Source: RPQJ01 sp963706535
Lineage (GTDB): Bacteria > Pseudomonadota > Gammaproteobacteria > Steroidobacterales > Steroidobacteraceae
DNA: 64,000 nucleotides
Direction of reading: 5' to 3'
Assembly (NCBI GenBank): GCA_963706535.1
Contig: CAVPMU010000002.1
Coordinates: forward strand, 372,001 to 436,000
Part shown: piece by piece, positions 42,842-51,295 of the stretch
Position numbering within the stretch: position 1 is the first letter of the stretch
Layout: the number at the start of each line of letters is the position of its first letter
Translations under genes and position numbers: made by a program
Notes under the pieces: generated by a model
Told to the model about the DNA's origin: nothing
The model's database searches: none
Seen by the model: only the letters and a program-made list of their open reading frames with translations

Positions 42842-43714
42842 ATGAAAGTGACGCTGGCCGCGACGCAGTTCGCCTGTTCGACGAAGAATGCCGAGAACCT
42901 CGACCGCGCAGAGCAGCTGGTGCGCGAGGCCGCAGGCAGGGGCGCGCAGGTGATCCTGCTGCAGGAGCTGTTCGAGACCCCGTACTTCTGCAAGGATCAC
43001 CTCGCGAGCCACTTCGAACTCGCGCGACCGCTCACGGACAACCCGGTGCTGAGGCGTTTCCAGGCGCTCGCGCGCGAGCTCGAGGTCGTATTGCCGTACA
43101 GCTTCTTCGAGCGCGCGAACAACGCCTACTTCAACTCGCTCGCGATGATCGACGCGGATGGCACGGTGCTCGGGCTGTACCGAAAGTCGCACATCCCCGA
43201 AGGCCCCGGCTACCACGAGAAGTACTACTTCTCGCCGGGCGACACCGGGTTCCGTGTCTGGCCCACGCGCTTTGGCGTGCTCGGTGTCGGCATCTGCTGG
43301 GATCAGTGGTTCCCGGAAGCCGCGCGCTGCATGGCGCTGATGGGCGCCGAGGCATTGCTCTACCCGACCGCGATCGGCTCGGAGCCGCACGATGCGAGCA
43401 TCGACTCGCGCGACCACTGGCAGCGCTGCATGCAGGGCCACGCGGCCGCCAACGTCATGCCGCTCGTGGCCTCGAACCGCATCGGCGTCGAGCGTGGCGA
43501 GAAGTACGAGATGACGTTCTACGGCTCGTCGTTCATCGCCGGACCGGCGGGCGAGAAGGTCGCCGAGGCCGACCGCGGCACGCAGTCCGTGCTCGTCGCA
43601 AGCTTCGACCTCGGGCAGGTGCGGGCCGAGCGCCATGCCTGGGGTGTGTTCCGCGACCGTCGCCCGGAACTCTACGGCCCGATCATGACGCTCGACGGCG
43701 AGGGCACGCTCTGA
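42842..43714 (+). CDS. aguB: N-carbamoylputrescine amidase
   Basis: This nitrilase-superfamily enzyme releases putrescine, CO2 and ammonia from N-carbamoylputrescine, the last step of the agmatine route. The 290-residue length is typical. The triad is Glu42 (LLQELFETPYFC), Lys115 (YRKSHIPEGPGYHEKYYF) and Cys152 (GICWDQWFPEA); the surrounding sequences are those of AguB-type enzymes. No arginine decarboxylase or agmatine deiminase gene is in the window. ATG start 48 bases after ackA. Confidence 0.93.
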   Translation: MKVTLAATQFACSTKNAENLDRAEQLVREAAGRGAQVILLQELFETPYFCKDHLASHFELARPLTDNPVLRRFQALARELEVVLPYSFFERANNAYFNSLAMIDADGTVLGLYRKSHIPEGPGYHEKYYFSPGDTGFRVWPTRFGVLGVGICWDQWFPEAARCMALMGAEALLYPTAIGSEPHDASIDSRDHWQRCMQGHAAANVMPLVASNRIGVERGEKYEMTFYGSSFIAGPAGEKVAEADRGTQSVLVASFDLGQVRAERHAWGVFRDRRPELYGPIMTLDGEGTL

Positions 43715-45132
43715 TCCACGCACCCGCGTTGCGCTGTCCGGTCGCCTGCATCGACCTCGAGACCACCGGCGGCACGGCCATACACCACCGGGTCATCGAG
43801 GTGGGCATCGTGCTGCTCGACGGTGGCGAGGTGGTCGAGGAGTGGAGCAGCCTCGTGAATCCGGGCGTGCGCATCCCGTCGTCGATCGAGTCCTTCACCG
43901 GCATCTCGAACCAGATGGTCGAGGACGCACCCTCGTTCGAGGACATCCGTACGGAGGTCCGGCGCCGGCTCGACGGGCGGCTGTTCGTGGCGCACAACGC
44001 GCCCTTCGACTACGGCTTCGTGCGCAACGAATTGCGCCGCACAGGTGAGAAATTCTCCGCGCCGGTGCTGTGCACGGTACGCCTGTCGCGGGCACTGTTC
44101 CGCGAGCACGCGCGCCACAACCTCGACACCCTGATCGAGCGGTGGAACCTCACCTGCGGCGCGCGGCACCGCGCGCTCGGCGACGCCGCCGTGCTGCCGC
44201 CGCTGCTCGCCGCCTTCGAGGGCGCCGTCGGCCCCGAACGCCTGCAGGAGGCGACGGAGGCCGCGCGGTACGAGTCGCGATTGCCGGGGCAGCTGTCCCC
44301 GGACCTCGCCGACGATCTACCCGACGGACCGGGCGTCTACCTGTTCCGCGGCGAGGGCGGCGCGCTGCTCTACGTCGGCAAGAGCCGCAGCCTGCGCAGC
44401 CGCGTGCTCGCGCATTTCGCGGCCGAGCACCGGTCGAGCAAGGAATCGAAGCTGGCGCGACAGGTGCGGGACATCGAGTGGCTGGAAACAGGCGGCGAGC
44501 TCGGCGCGCTGCTGCTCGAGTCGCGGCTCGTCAAGGAGCTCGCGCCCGCGGCCAACCGACGCCTGCGCAAGCCCGCGGGCGCGCATTGCCTCCGCCTGCG
44601 GACGGTGGACGCGGGCCTCGTCGCCGCCATCGAGCCGTTCGACGCGGAAGACTTCGACGCCGACGTGGAGTCCTTCGGTCCGTTCCGCACCGAGCGCGAT
44701 GCGGTGCGCGCGCTCGAGGGCAAGGCGCGCGAGGCGGGCTTGTGCCTGAAGGTCCTCGGTCTCGAGCAAGGCGAGGGATCATGCTTCGCGTACCAGCTCG
44801 GCAAGTGCCGCGGGGCATGCGTCGGCCGGGAGCCTCGGCCGCTGCACGACACGCGCCTGCGCCTCGCGCTCGCGTCGCTACGCGTGAGGCCATGGCCGTT
44901 CGGCGGTCCCGTCGGCATACGCGAGGCGGAGGCGGGCGGCGCCGGCACCGTGCTGCACGTCATCGACCGCTGGCAGCACGTCGGTACTGCGCGCGACGAC
45001 GACGAGGTCGCGGCGATCCTCGGATCGGAGCCGCGCGGGCCGTTCGATCCGGATGCCTACCGGATCGTCGCGCGGTGCCTCGAGAAGATCGCGCCGCGTG
45101 ACCTCGTGGTGTTCGAACGGCGGGGCCGCTGA
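43711..45132 (+). CDS. DnaQ-like exonuclease fused to a GIY-YIG/UvrC-like nuclease
   Basis: The N-terminal about 180 residues form a DnaQ/pol III epsilon-type 3'-5' exonuclease: CIDLETTGG (DxE), VAHNAPFDYGFVRNE and RHRALGDAAV. A linker leads to a GIY-YIG domain (PDGPGVYLFRGEGGALLYVGKSRSLRSRV) and a UvrC/Cho-like region (LLLESRLVKELAPAANR, CFAYQLGKCRGACVG). Similar fusions are known and thought to act in DNA repair. The start is unsettled: CTG at 43711 overlaps the aguB stop and has GCGAGGG at good spacing; TTG at 43729 is the alternative. From 43711 it has 473 residues. Confidence 0.8.
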   Translation: MIHAPALRCPVACIDLETTGGTAIHHRVIEVGIVLLDGGEVVEEWSSLVNPGVRIPSSIESFTGISNQMVEDAPSFEDIRTEVRRRLDGRLFVAHNAPFDYGFVRNELRRTGEKFSAPVLCTVRLSRALFREHARHNLDTLIERWNLTCGARHRALGDAAVLPPLLAAFEGAVGPERLQEATEAARYESRLPGQLSPDLADDLPDGPGVYLFRGEGGALLYVGKSRSLRSRVLAHFAAEHRSSKESKLARQVRDIEWLETGGELGALLLESRLVKELAPAANRRLRKPAGAHCLRLRTVDAGLVAAIEPFDAEDFDADVESFGPFRTERDAVRALEGKAREAGLCLKVLGLEQGEGSCFAYQLGKCRGACVGREPRPLHDTRLRLALASLRVRPWPFGGPVGIREAEAGGAGTVLHVIDRWQHVGTARDDDEVAAILGSEPRGPFDPDAYRIVARCLEKIAPRDLVVFERRGR

Positions 45133-45135
45133 AAC

Positions 45136-47349
45136 GTGGCTGACACGCTGCCCGCCACCGCGAACGAGTTCTTCGCCGCCTGCCCGCGTCACGTCGCGGA
45201 CCTGCTCGCGACCGAGCTGCGCGAACTCGGCATCAACGTCACGCGCGAGCATCCCGCGGGCGTCAGCTTCGTGGGGCCCGTCGCCCACGGCTACCTCGCC
45301 TGCCTGCATTCGCGCACCGCGAGCCGGGTGCTGCTGACGCTCGCTACCATACCGCTCGACACGCCGGATTCGATGTACGCCGCGCTGCGCGAATTGCCGT
45401 GGGAGGAGCACCTGGCCGCGGACGGCACGCTCGCCATCGACGTGGTGGGGGAGGGGCCGGAGTGGCTGGTTCACACGCAGTTCGCCGCCCAGAAGGCCAA
45501 GGACGCGATCGTGGATCGATTCCGCGAGCGAACGGGCGGCCGTCCCTCGGTCGACCTTTCATCGCCCGACCTGCGCATCAGCCTGCGGCTCGCGCGCACG
45601 CACGCCACGGTCGGCATCGACTTGAGCGGCGAGCCATTGAGCCACCGCGGCTATCGCCAGTCGAGCGTGGAAGCGCCGCTCAGGGAGAACCTTGCGGCCG
45701 CGCTGCTGCTGCGTTGCGGCTGGCCCGCGATGGCTGCGCAGGGCGCGGCCTTCGCCGACCCGATGTGCGGATCTGGCACGCTGGTGATCGAGGCGGCGCT
45801 GATCGCGGCGGACGTCGCCCCGGGATTGCTGCGACGCCGGTTCGGCTTCGAGCGCTGGCTCCAGCATGACCTGGCCGCCTGGAACGAACTGCGCGAGGCG
45901 GCGCTCGCCCGGCGCAATCTCGCGGCGCTGGGACGTGGTCGTCTGCGCGGCTTCGACTGCGACCAGACTGCGATCCGCTCGGCGCTGGCCAATTCGAATC
46001 GCGCAGGCATCGGCGATCACGTGCTGTTCGAGCGACGCGAACTCGCGCGACTGGCGCCGGCCGAGCAGGCACGGGGCCTCGTGCTCGTGAATCCGCCATA
46101 CGGCGCGCGCCTCGACGACGAAAGCACGCTCGGGCCGCTGTATGCCGAGCTCGGCCAGAAACTCATGGAGTGCTTTCCGCACTGGGAGGCGGGCGTGTTC
46201 ACCGGCAACCCGCCGCTGGGGCGTGCGTTGCGCCTGCGTGCGTACCGTACGCACACGTTTTTCAACGGGCCTATCGAGTGTCGGCTGCTGCGCATCGAGC
46301 TCGAGCCTGGGTCGGTTGAGCCCGATCCGGAGACGGTGAGGCAGGCGCGCATGGAAGTGGCCCGGACGCGGCCAGGCGCGGTGATGTTCGGCAACCGCGT
46401 ACGCAAGAACCTCGTGCGACTCGGATCCTGGGCGCGGCGTGAAGACGTGGCCTGCTTCCGGGTCTACGACGCCGACATGCCGGAGTACGCCTTCGCGGTG
46501 GACCTGTACGGCAACGACGAGCGCTGGGCCTGCGTGCAGGAGTACGCGGCGCCTGCCACCGTTGCGCAGGATGCCGCGCGCTCGCGCCGCGACGAGGCGC
46601 TGGCCGTGTTGCCAGAGGTGCTCGGGCTGCCGCGCGAACGCATCGTGGTGCGCGTGCGGCGGCGACAGCGGCACGGCGAGCAGTACGAGAAGGTGGGGGA
46701 AGAGTCCGTCTTCCACACGGTGCGCGAGGGCCGCTACCGCTTCCTGGTCAACTTCACGGATTACCTGGACACGGGTCTCTTCCTCGATCACCGCCTGACG
46801 CGCCAGCGCGTCGGCGAACTCGCCGCCGGCCGACGCTTCCTCAACCTGTTCGCCTACACCGGCACGGCCACGGTGCACGCGGTCGGCGGCGGCGCGACCG
46901 CCTCGACGACCGTCGACATGTCGAAGACCTACCTCGAATGGGCGAGGCGCAATCTCGCGCTGAACGGACTGGCGGGACCCGCGCACGCATTCGTCCAGGC
47001 AGACTGCCTCGCCTGGCTCGAGGAGCTGGCGCGAACTTCCCCCCGGCGCTACGGTCTCATCTTCGTGGACCCGCCGACGATCTCGCGCTCGAAGCGCATG
47101 GAGCGCGAGTTCGACGTGCAGCGGGACCACGTCTGGCTGCTGCAGGCAGCCAGCCGCCTGCTCGAACCCGGAGGCACGATGCTGTTCTCGAACAACTTTC
47201 AGCGCTTCCGGCTCGATGCGGCGGGTCTCGCGGATTTCGACGTCGAGGACCTCTCGCGCGCCACGTTGCCAGAGGACTTCCGGCGCAATCCGCGCATCCA
47301 CGCCTGCTTTATGTTGCGTCGCAAGCCCGCGGGGCTTGCCGCGACCTGA
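45136..47349 (+). CDS. rlmL: 23S rRNA methyltransferase RlmKL
   Basis: This bifunctional enzyme makes m2G2445 and m7G2069 in 23S rRNA (E. coli numbering). The 737-residue protein has an N-terminal THUMP domain (to about 160), the RlmL methyltransferase (DPMCGSGTLVIEAAL, NPPYGARLDD) and the RlmK methyltransferase (FLNLFAYTGTATV, IFVDPPTISRSK). Length and order match E. coli RlmKL. GTG start at 45136, three bases after the upstream stop. Confidence 0.96.
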   Translation: MADTLPATANEFFAACPRHVADLLATELRELGINVTREHPAGVSFVGPVAHGYLACLHSRTASRVLLTLATIPLDTPDSMYAALRELPWEEHLAADGTLAIDVVGEGPEWLVHTQFAAQKAKDAIVDRFRERTGGRPSVDLSSPDLRISLRLARTHATVGIDLSGEPLSHRGYRQSSVEAPLRENLAAALLLRCGWPAMAAQGAAFADPMCGSGTLVIEAALIAADVAPGLLRRRFGFERWLQHDLAAWNELREAALARRNLAALGRGRLRGFDCDQTAIRSALANSNRAGIGDHVLFERRELARLAPAEQARGLVLVNPPYGARLDDESTLGPLYAELGQKLMECFPHWEAGVFTGNPPLGRALRLRAYRTHTFFNGPIECRLLRIELEPGSVEPDPETVRQARMEVARTRPGAVMFGNRVRKNLVRLGSWARREDVACFRVYDADMPEYAFAVDLYGNDERWACVQEYAAPATVAQDAARSRRDEALAVLPEVLGLPRERIVVRVRRRQRHGEQYEKVGEESVFHTVREGRYRFLVNFTDYLDTGLFLDHRLTRQRVGELAAGRRFLNLFAYTGTATVHAVGGGATASTTVDMSKTYLEWARRNLALNGLAGPAHAFVQADCLAWLEELARTSPRRYGLIFVDPPTISRSKRMEREFDVQRDHVWLLQAASRLLEPGGTMLFSNNFQRFRLDAAGLADFDVEDLSRATLPEDFRRNPRIHACFMLRRKPAGLAAT

Positions 47350-47392
47350 GGATCTGCGAAGATCCGCCCGCGTCCCGACCAAGGAGCAGTCC

Positions 47393-47956
47393 ATGGGTTT
47401 CAAGTCTCTCGCCAGTCTCGCGGCCGTCGCCATGCTGGTCATGGCGGTTCCGACCGGCGCCGAGCCGAACAAGGGCCAGGGGCAAGGCCAGAGCCAGGGC
47501 CAGGGCCAGAGCCAGGGCCAGGGACAGGGCCAAGGGCCGGGCCAGGCCAAGGCGCAAGGCCAGGACTACAAGTACCAGGACGATCGGCCCTACGACGACA
47601 AGCACGGCAACGACAAGCAGAAGAAGATGACCCATGGGCAGGTCGTCTCCGAGTGCAACCACCGCGCCAATGAGCGCAAGCTCAAAGGCAAGGATCGAAA
47701 GCACTTCGTCGAGTGGTGCACCGAACGTGGCGAGCGGTACCGGTTCGACGATCGCCGCTACAAGTACGACGAAGACTGCTACGACCGCGCGGATCGCAAG
47801 GGATACTCAGGCCTCAAGCGTGCGACCTTCATCGCGGAGTGCACTGCCAAGCGGGACCAGGAGTACGACCGCGATCGTCAGCGCAAGGGTGACCAGGATC
47901 GTGACTACGATCCGCGCGGCCGCGACGTGCTCCATGGCACCGACCAGCAACGGTAG
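47393..47956 (+). CDS. Secreted Gln/Gly-rich protein with PsiF-like repeats
   Basis: This 187-residue protein has a signal peptide (to about MAVPTGAEP), then a low-complexity GQ/SQ stretch, then two cysteine-containing repeats resembling PsiF: ECNHRANERKLKGKDRKHFVEWC and DCYDRADRKGYSGLKRATFIAEC (each about 23 residues). The last part is rich in D, R and Q. PsiF proteins are phosphate-starvation-inducible but of unknown function. AAGGAGC is 6 bases before the ATG. The sequence upstream in the same frame is within rlmL. Confidence 0.75.
   Translation: MGFKSLASLAAVAMLVMAVPTGAEPNKGQGQGQSQGQGQSQGQGQGQGPGQAKAQGQDYKYQDDRPYDDKHGNDKQKKMTHGQVVSECNHRANERKLKGKDRKHFVEWCTERGERYRFDDRRYKYDEDCYDRADRKGYSGLKRATFIAECTAKRDQEYDRDRQRKGDQDRDYDPRGRDVLHGTDQQR
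47472..47548 (+). repeat. In-gene tandem repeat of about six bases (GGCCAG/GGCCAA)
   Basis: Units of GGCCAG with GAGCCAG, GGACAG and GGCCAA variants code for the GQ/SQ run after the signal peptide of the gene at 47393. The unit is a multiple of three, so copy changes would keep the frame and change only the length of this linker. Confidence 0.8.
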
Positions 47957-47960
47957 GATC

Positions 47961-48320
47961 TTGGAGATCTTCAAGGCGTTCACGCTCGAGTCCGCGCATC
48001 GCCTGCCGAACGTGCCGGCCGGGCACAAGTGCGCGCGCGTCCACGGCCACTCCTTCCGCGTGGAGATCCATGTGCAGGGGCCGGTCGACGAGCGGCTCGG
48101 CTGGGTGATGGACTTCGCGGACGTTAAGACGGCCTTCGGGCCCTTGTTCGAGCGGCTCGACCACCACTACCTGAATGACGTCCCGGGCCTCGAGAATCCC
48201 ACCAGCGAGAACCTCGCGCGGTGGATCTGGCGCGAGATCGCGCCGCGGCTGCCGCAACTCTCGCGCGTGGTCGTGCACGAGACGTGCACGAGTGGCGCCG
48301 CGTACGACGGAAGGGGATAG
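47961..48320 (+). CDS. queD: 6-carboxytetrahydropterin synthase (QueD/PTPS family)
   Basis: This 119-residue enzyme makes 6-carboxy-5,6,7,8-tetrahydropterin for queuosine synthesis. The zinc histidines are in SAHRLPNV and VHGHSF, with the catalytic Cys in KCARVHGHS; the C-terminal glutamate is in VVVHETCTSGAAYDG. The TTG start at 47961 has TAGGA just upstream. The last codon and the TAG come from the left arm of element 5 (GGGGATAG). A pterin synthase for another cofactor is possible, but the motif set fits QueD. Confidence 0.9.
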   Translation: MEIFKAFTLESAHRLPNVPAGHKCARVHGHSFRVEIHVQGPVDERLGWVMDFADVKTAFGPLFERLDHHYLNDVPGLENPTSENLARWIWREIAPRLPQLSRVVVHETCTSGAAYDGRG

Positions 48321-48411
48321 GGGATAGGGGATAGGGGATAGTAAGAAGGGCGGCGCTGCCGCCTGTTCCGTTCTTCGCTATCCCCTATCCCCTGACCCCT
48401 ATCCCCTTTCC
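48309..48411 (+). repeat. Heptamer-arm palindromic element 5 (queD / puuB)
   Basis: The left arm (48310-48341) has four GGGGATA units and provides the queD stop. The core has GGCGGC-GCT-GCCGCC (48349-48363). The right arm (48377-48411) has TATCCCC units with one GACCCCT interruption. It ends at the last base before the puuB stop on the other strand, so it fills the whole convergent gap. Confidence 0.9.
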
Positions 48412-49683
48412 TCAGAGCAGGTCCTTCAGCCTGAACCACAGCATCGCCAGCACCAGCGCCGGGGTGCGCAGTGCCCGGCCGCCCGGGAAATCGCGGTGCT
48501 CGAGCTTCGCGAACAGGTCGAAGCGTTCCGACTGGCCAGCGATCGTCTCGGCCACCAGCCGGCCCGCCATGCCGGTGAGCGCGATGCCATGGCCCGAGAA
48601 TCCCTGCAGGTAGTAGACGTTCGGCGCCAGGCGGCCGAAATCGGGCGCACGGCTCATCGTGATGTCGACGTAGCCGCCCCACGAATACTCGATCTTCACG
48701 TCTGCGAGCTGGGGGAAGACCTTGATCATCCGGGCGCGGGTCGCGCGTGCCGTATTGAGCGGATCGAGGCCCGAGTAGCTGACCCGGCCGCCGAACAGCA
48801 GCCGGTGGTCGGCGGAGCGGCGGAAATAGTCGAGCACCCAGTTCACGTCGGTGACTGCGACGTTCTCGCGCATCAGTGCCCGCATGCGCGATTGCCCGAG
48901 TGGTTCCGTGGCGACGATGTAGGTGCCGACCGGCATGATGCGCGCCCGTAGCTTCGGCGCGAGGTCGTCCACGTAGGCATTGCAGCAGAGCGCCACGTGC
49001 TTCGCGCGCACTCGTCCCGTGGCCGTGTGCACGACGACCGTGTCGCCGTGCTCGAGCCGCGTGACCTGGCTCCCTGCGTGGACCGTGGCGCCGGCCGATT
49101 CGGCGGCGGCGGCGAGGCCGAGCGTGTAGTTGAGTGGATGCAGGTGCCCGCTGCGCGAGTCGTACAGTCCGCCGAGGTAGCGTTCGGTGTCGAGCAACTG
49201 GCGCAGTTCGTCGCGCGCGAGCCAGCGCAACGAGTCGTATGAGGAGCGCTCGGCAAGTTCCTCGCGCCACGCCTTGAGCTCGGTCTCGTGGCGAGGCTTG
49301 ATCGCGACGTGCAACTGGCCCCAGTTCAGGTCGCAGTCGATCGAGTGGCGCGCCACGCGGTCCTTCAGCAGGTCGAGCGCTTCGACGGAGATGTCGAACA
49401 TCCGGCGCGCCACCTGCGGGCCGACCTGGGCCTCGAGCTTGTCCTGTCCCGCGGCGAACCCGAAGATCGCCTGGCCGCCGCTGCGGCCGGAGGCGCCCCA
49501 GGCGATGCGCTTGCCTTCGAGCAGTACCACGCGGTAGCCGCGCTCGGCGAGGTGCAGGGCGGTCGAGCAGCCGGCGATGCCGCCGCCGATCACGCAGACG
49601 TCGGCGGTCGCATCCCCCTCGAGCGGCGCGCGCCTCGGGGCCGGGTTCGCGGACGCCGCGTAGTACGAGCGCACGTGGTCCAT
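48412..49683 (-). CDS. puuB: Gamma-glutamylputrescine oxidoreductase
   Basis: This FAD-dependent amine oxidase turns gamma-glutamylputrescine into gamma-glutamyl-gamma-aminobutyraldehyde. The 423-residue protein has a DADO-type N-terminal Rossmann motif VCVIGGGIAGCSTALHLAERGY, the GRSGGQAIFGFAAGQ region, and the C-terminal FGGRVSYSG and GFSGHGIALTGMAGRLVAE. It lies three bases after the PuuA-like gene in the same direction, which supports the assignment over other DAO-family oxidases. Confidence 0.88.
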   Translation of the reverse strand: MDHVRSYYAASANPAPRRAPLEGDATADVCVIGGGIAGCSTALHLAERGYRVVLLEGKRIAWGASGRSGGQAIFGFAAGQDKLEAQVGPQVARRMFDISVEALDLLKDRVARHSIDCDLNWGQLHVAIKPRHETELKAWREELAERSSYDSLRWLARDELRQLLDTERYLGGLYDSRSGHLHPLNYTLGLAAAAESAGATVHAGSQVTRLEHGDTVVVHTATGRVRAKHVALCCNAYVDDLAPKLRARIMPVGTYIVATEPLGQSRMRALMRENVAVTDVNWVLDYFRRSADHRLLFGGRVSYSGLDPLNTARATRARMIKVFPQLADVKIEYSWGGYVDITMSRAPDFGRLAPNVYYLQGFSGHGIALTGMAGRLVAETIAGQSERFDLFAKLEHRDFPGGRALRTPALVLAMLWFRLKDLL

Positions 49684-49686
49684 GGC

Positions 49687-51057
49687 TCAGCTCGTCGTCA
49701 GGTACCAGGAGTACTCGAGCGGCGAGACGTAGGAACGGAACTCCTGCATCTCGCCCTTGCGCGTCTCGGCATACAGGCGTGCGAAGCGCTCGCCTAGGTA
49801 CTCGCGTGCAAACTCGCTGCGCTCGAACACGGCCAGCGCCTCGGGCCAGCTGAGCGGCAGTGTCGGCGTCGTGTCGCGATAGGCGTTGCCCGCGAGGACC
49901 GGGCCGGGATCGAGTTGCCGCGTCAGCCCGTGGTGCATTCCGGCGAGCACCATCGCCGCGAGCAGGTAGGGATTGGCGTCGGCGCCGGCCACGCGATGCT
50001 CGACGCGGCGGCTCGCTGGAGGGCCGGCCGGGACACGGAAGGCGACACCGCGATTGTTCACCGACCAGCTCGGGTTCAGTGGCACGTAGGCCTCGGACTG
50101 GAAGCGCCGGTAGGAATTCGCCGTCGGCGCCCATACCGCCATGCCATCGTTGATGGTGGCGGCGAGCCCGCCGATGGCGTGACGCAGTGCCGGCGTACCC
50201 GCCGGATCTTCCGCGGCGAAGATGTTGTGGCCGCTGGCATCGACGAGGCTCACGTGCAGGTGCGCACCGCTGCCCGCATGGTCGCGGTACGGCTTGGGCA
50301 TGAAGGTCGCGTCCATGCCGTGCTGCAGGGCGACGCCCTTGATCAGGCGTTTCAGGCGGATCGCGTGATCGCATGCGAGCAGCGCATCGTCGACGTGGTG
50401 CAGGTTGACCTCGAACTGGCCGGGGCCGTACTCCGCGAGCACGGTGCCGGTCGGCAGGTCCTGGATGCGCGCAGCCGCGTCGAACTCCTGCAGCACGCCT
50501 GAGTACTCGTCGAGTTCCGCCATCGAGTTGATCTGGGTCTTGTTCTCGCGCCGCCCGGAGAGCGGCTGGCGCGGCGGCTGGGCACAGCCTTCGCTCGTGC
50601 GCTCGCGATCGACGAGGTAGAACTCGAGTTCGACCGCCATCACGGGCTTGAGACCGAGGTCCTCGAAGCGACGCAGCACGCCCTCGAGCACGTGCCGCGG
50701 GTCGCCATGGAAAGGCGTGCGGTCGTGCTCGTACATTGCCACCTGCATCTGCGCGACCTGCTCTCCGAGCCACGGCACCAGCGCAAGCGAACCGGGCAGG
50801 GGCAGGCAGACGCGGTCCGCGTCGCCCTCGTCGAAGCCGAGTCCGGTGGACTGCACGGTGCCGCCGAGCACGTCGAGCGCGAACATCGAGGCCGGCAGCA
50901 GCAGCCCGTCGCGATGGACGCCCTCGAGTTCGGCCACGGTGACGCGCTTGCCGCGCGGGATACCCATCTGGTCCGGCAGCAGCAGGTCGACCACGCGCAC
51001 CCCGGGGTGGCGCGAGAGCCAGGCGCGCGCCTGCTCGAAATCCGCGATCTGCGGCAT
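49687..51057 (-). CDS. puuA: Gamma-glutamylputrescine synthetase-like ligase 1
   Basis: This 456-residue glutamine-synthetase-fold ligase would join glutamate to putrescine with ATP. Visible metal and substrate motifs are AVELEFYLV, EYGPGQFEVNLHH, GSGAHLHVSLVD and NNRGVAFRVP. The VEHRVAGADANPYLL end is typical of this family. It lacks the adenylylation loop of true glutamine synthetase. It pairs with puuB and is divergent from puuD. A second paralogue (52054) makes the exact substrate of each uncertain. Confidence 0.86.
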   Translation of the reverse strand: MPQIADFEQARAWLSRHPGVRVVDLLLPDQMGIPRGKRVTVAELEGVHRDGLLLPASMFALDVLGGTVQSTGLGFDEGDADRVCLPLPGSLALVPWLGEQVAQMQVAMYEHDRTPFHGDPRHVLEGVLRRFEDLGLKPVMAVELEFYLVDRERTSEGCAQPPRQPLSGRRENKTQINSMAELDEYSGVLQEFDAAARIQDLPTGTVLAEYGPGQFEVNLHHVDDALLACDHAIRLKRLIKGVALQHGMDATFMPKPYRDHAGSGAHLHVSLVDASGHNIFAAEDPAGTPALRHAIGGLAATINDGMAVWAPTANSYRRFQSEAYVPLNPSWSVNNRGVAFRVPAGPPASRRVEHRVAGADANPYLLAAMVLAGMHHGLTRQLDPGPVLAGNAYRDTTPTLPLSWPEALAVFERSEFAREYLGERFARLYAETRKGEMQEFRSYVSPLEYSWYLTTS

Positions 51058-51110
51058 GGGAACCCCGTATGTTTAGGATTTAGCGACGGGCGGGCCGTCC
51101 GGGTCGCCCG

Positions 51111-51140
51111 AGCATAGCCCGGCGCCGCCCGCTCCGGCAA
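51111..51140 (-). promoter_or_regulatory. Sigma-70-like promoter of puuA-puuB
   Basis: On the minus strand TTGCCG (51140-51135) and TATGCT (51116-51111) are separated by 18 bases. Transcription would start near 51104, about 47 bases before the puuA ATG. The region also has a TTTTGTGG and CTGTGGTTT pair at 51189-51241 that could be regulator half sites. Confidence 0.45.
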
Positions 51141-51295
51141 GCGCCAGCGCCGCCTCCGAGACTGGGTCAAATGGCTGTTTAGTCTCGGTTTTGTGGTCTT
51201 TTTTGCGATGCTCGGCGACGGCCGCCCCGGGGCTGTGGTTTAATTCCCGGCGACAACATCTAGCGGCACCCCATCGGCCGTCTAGGATCTTAAAC

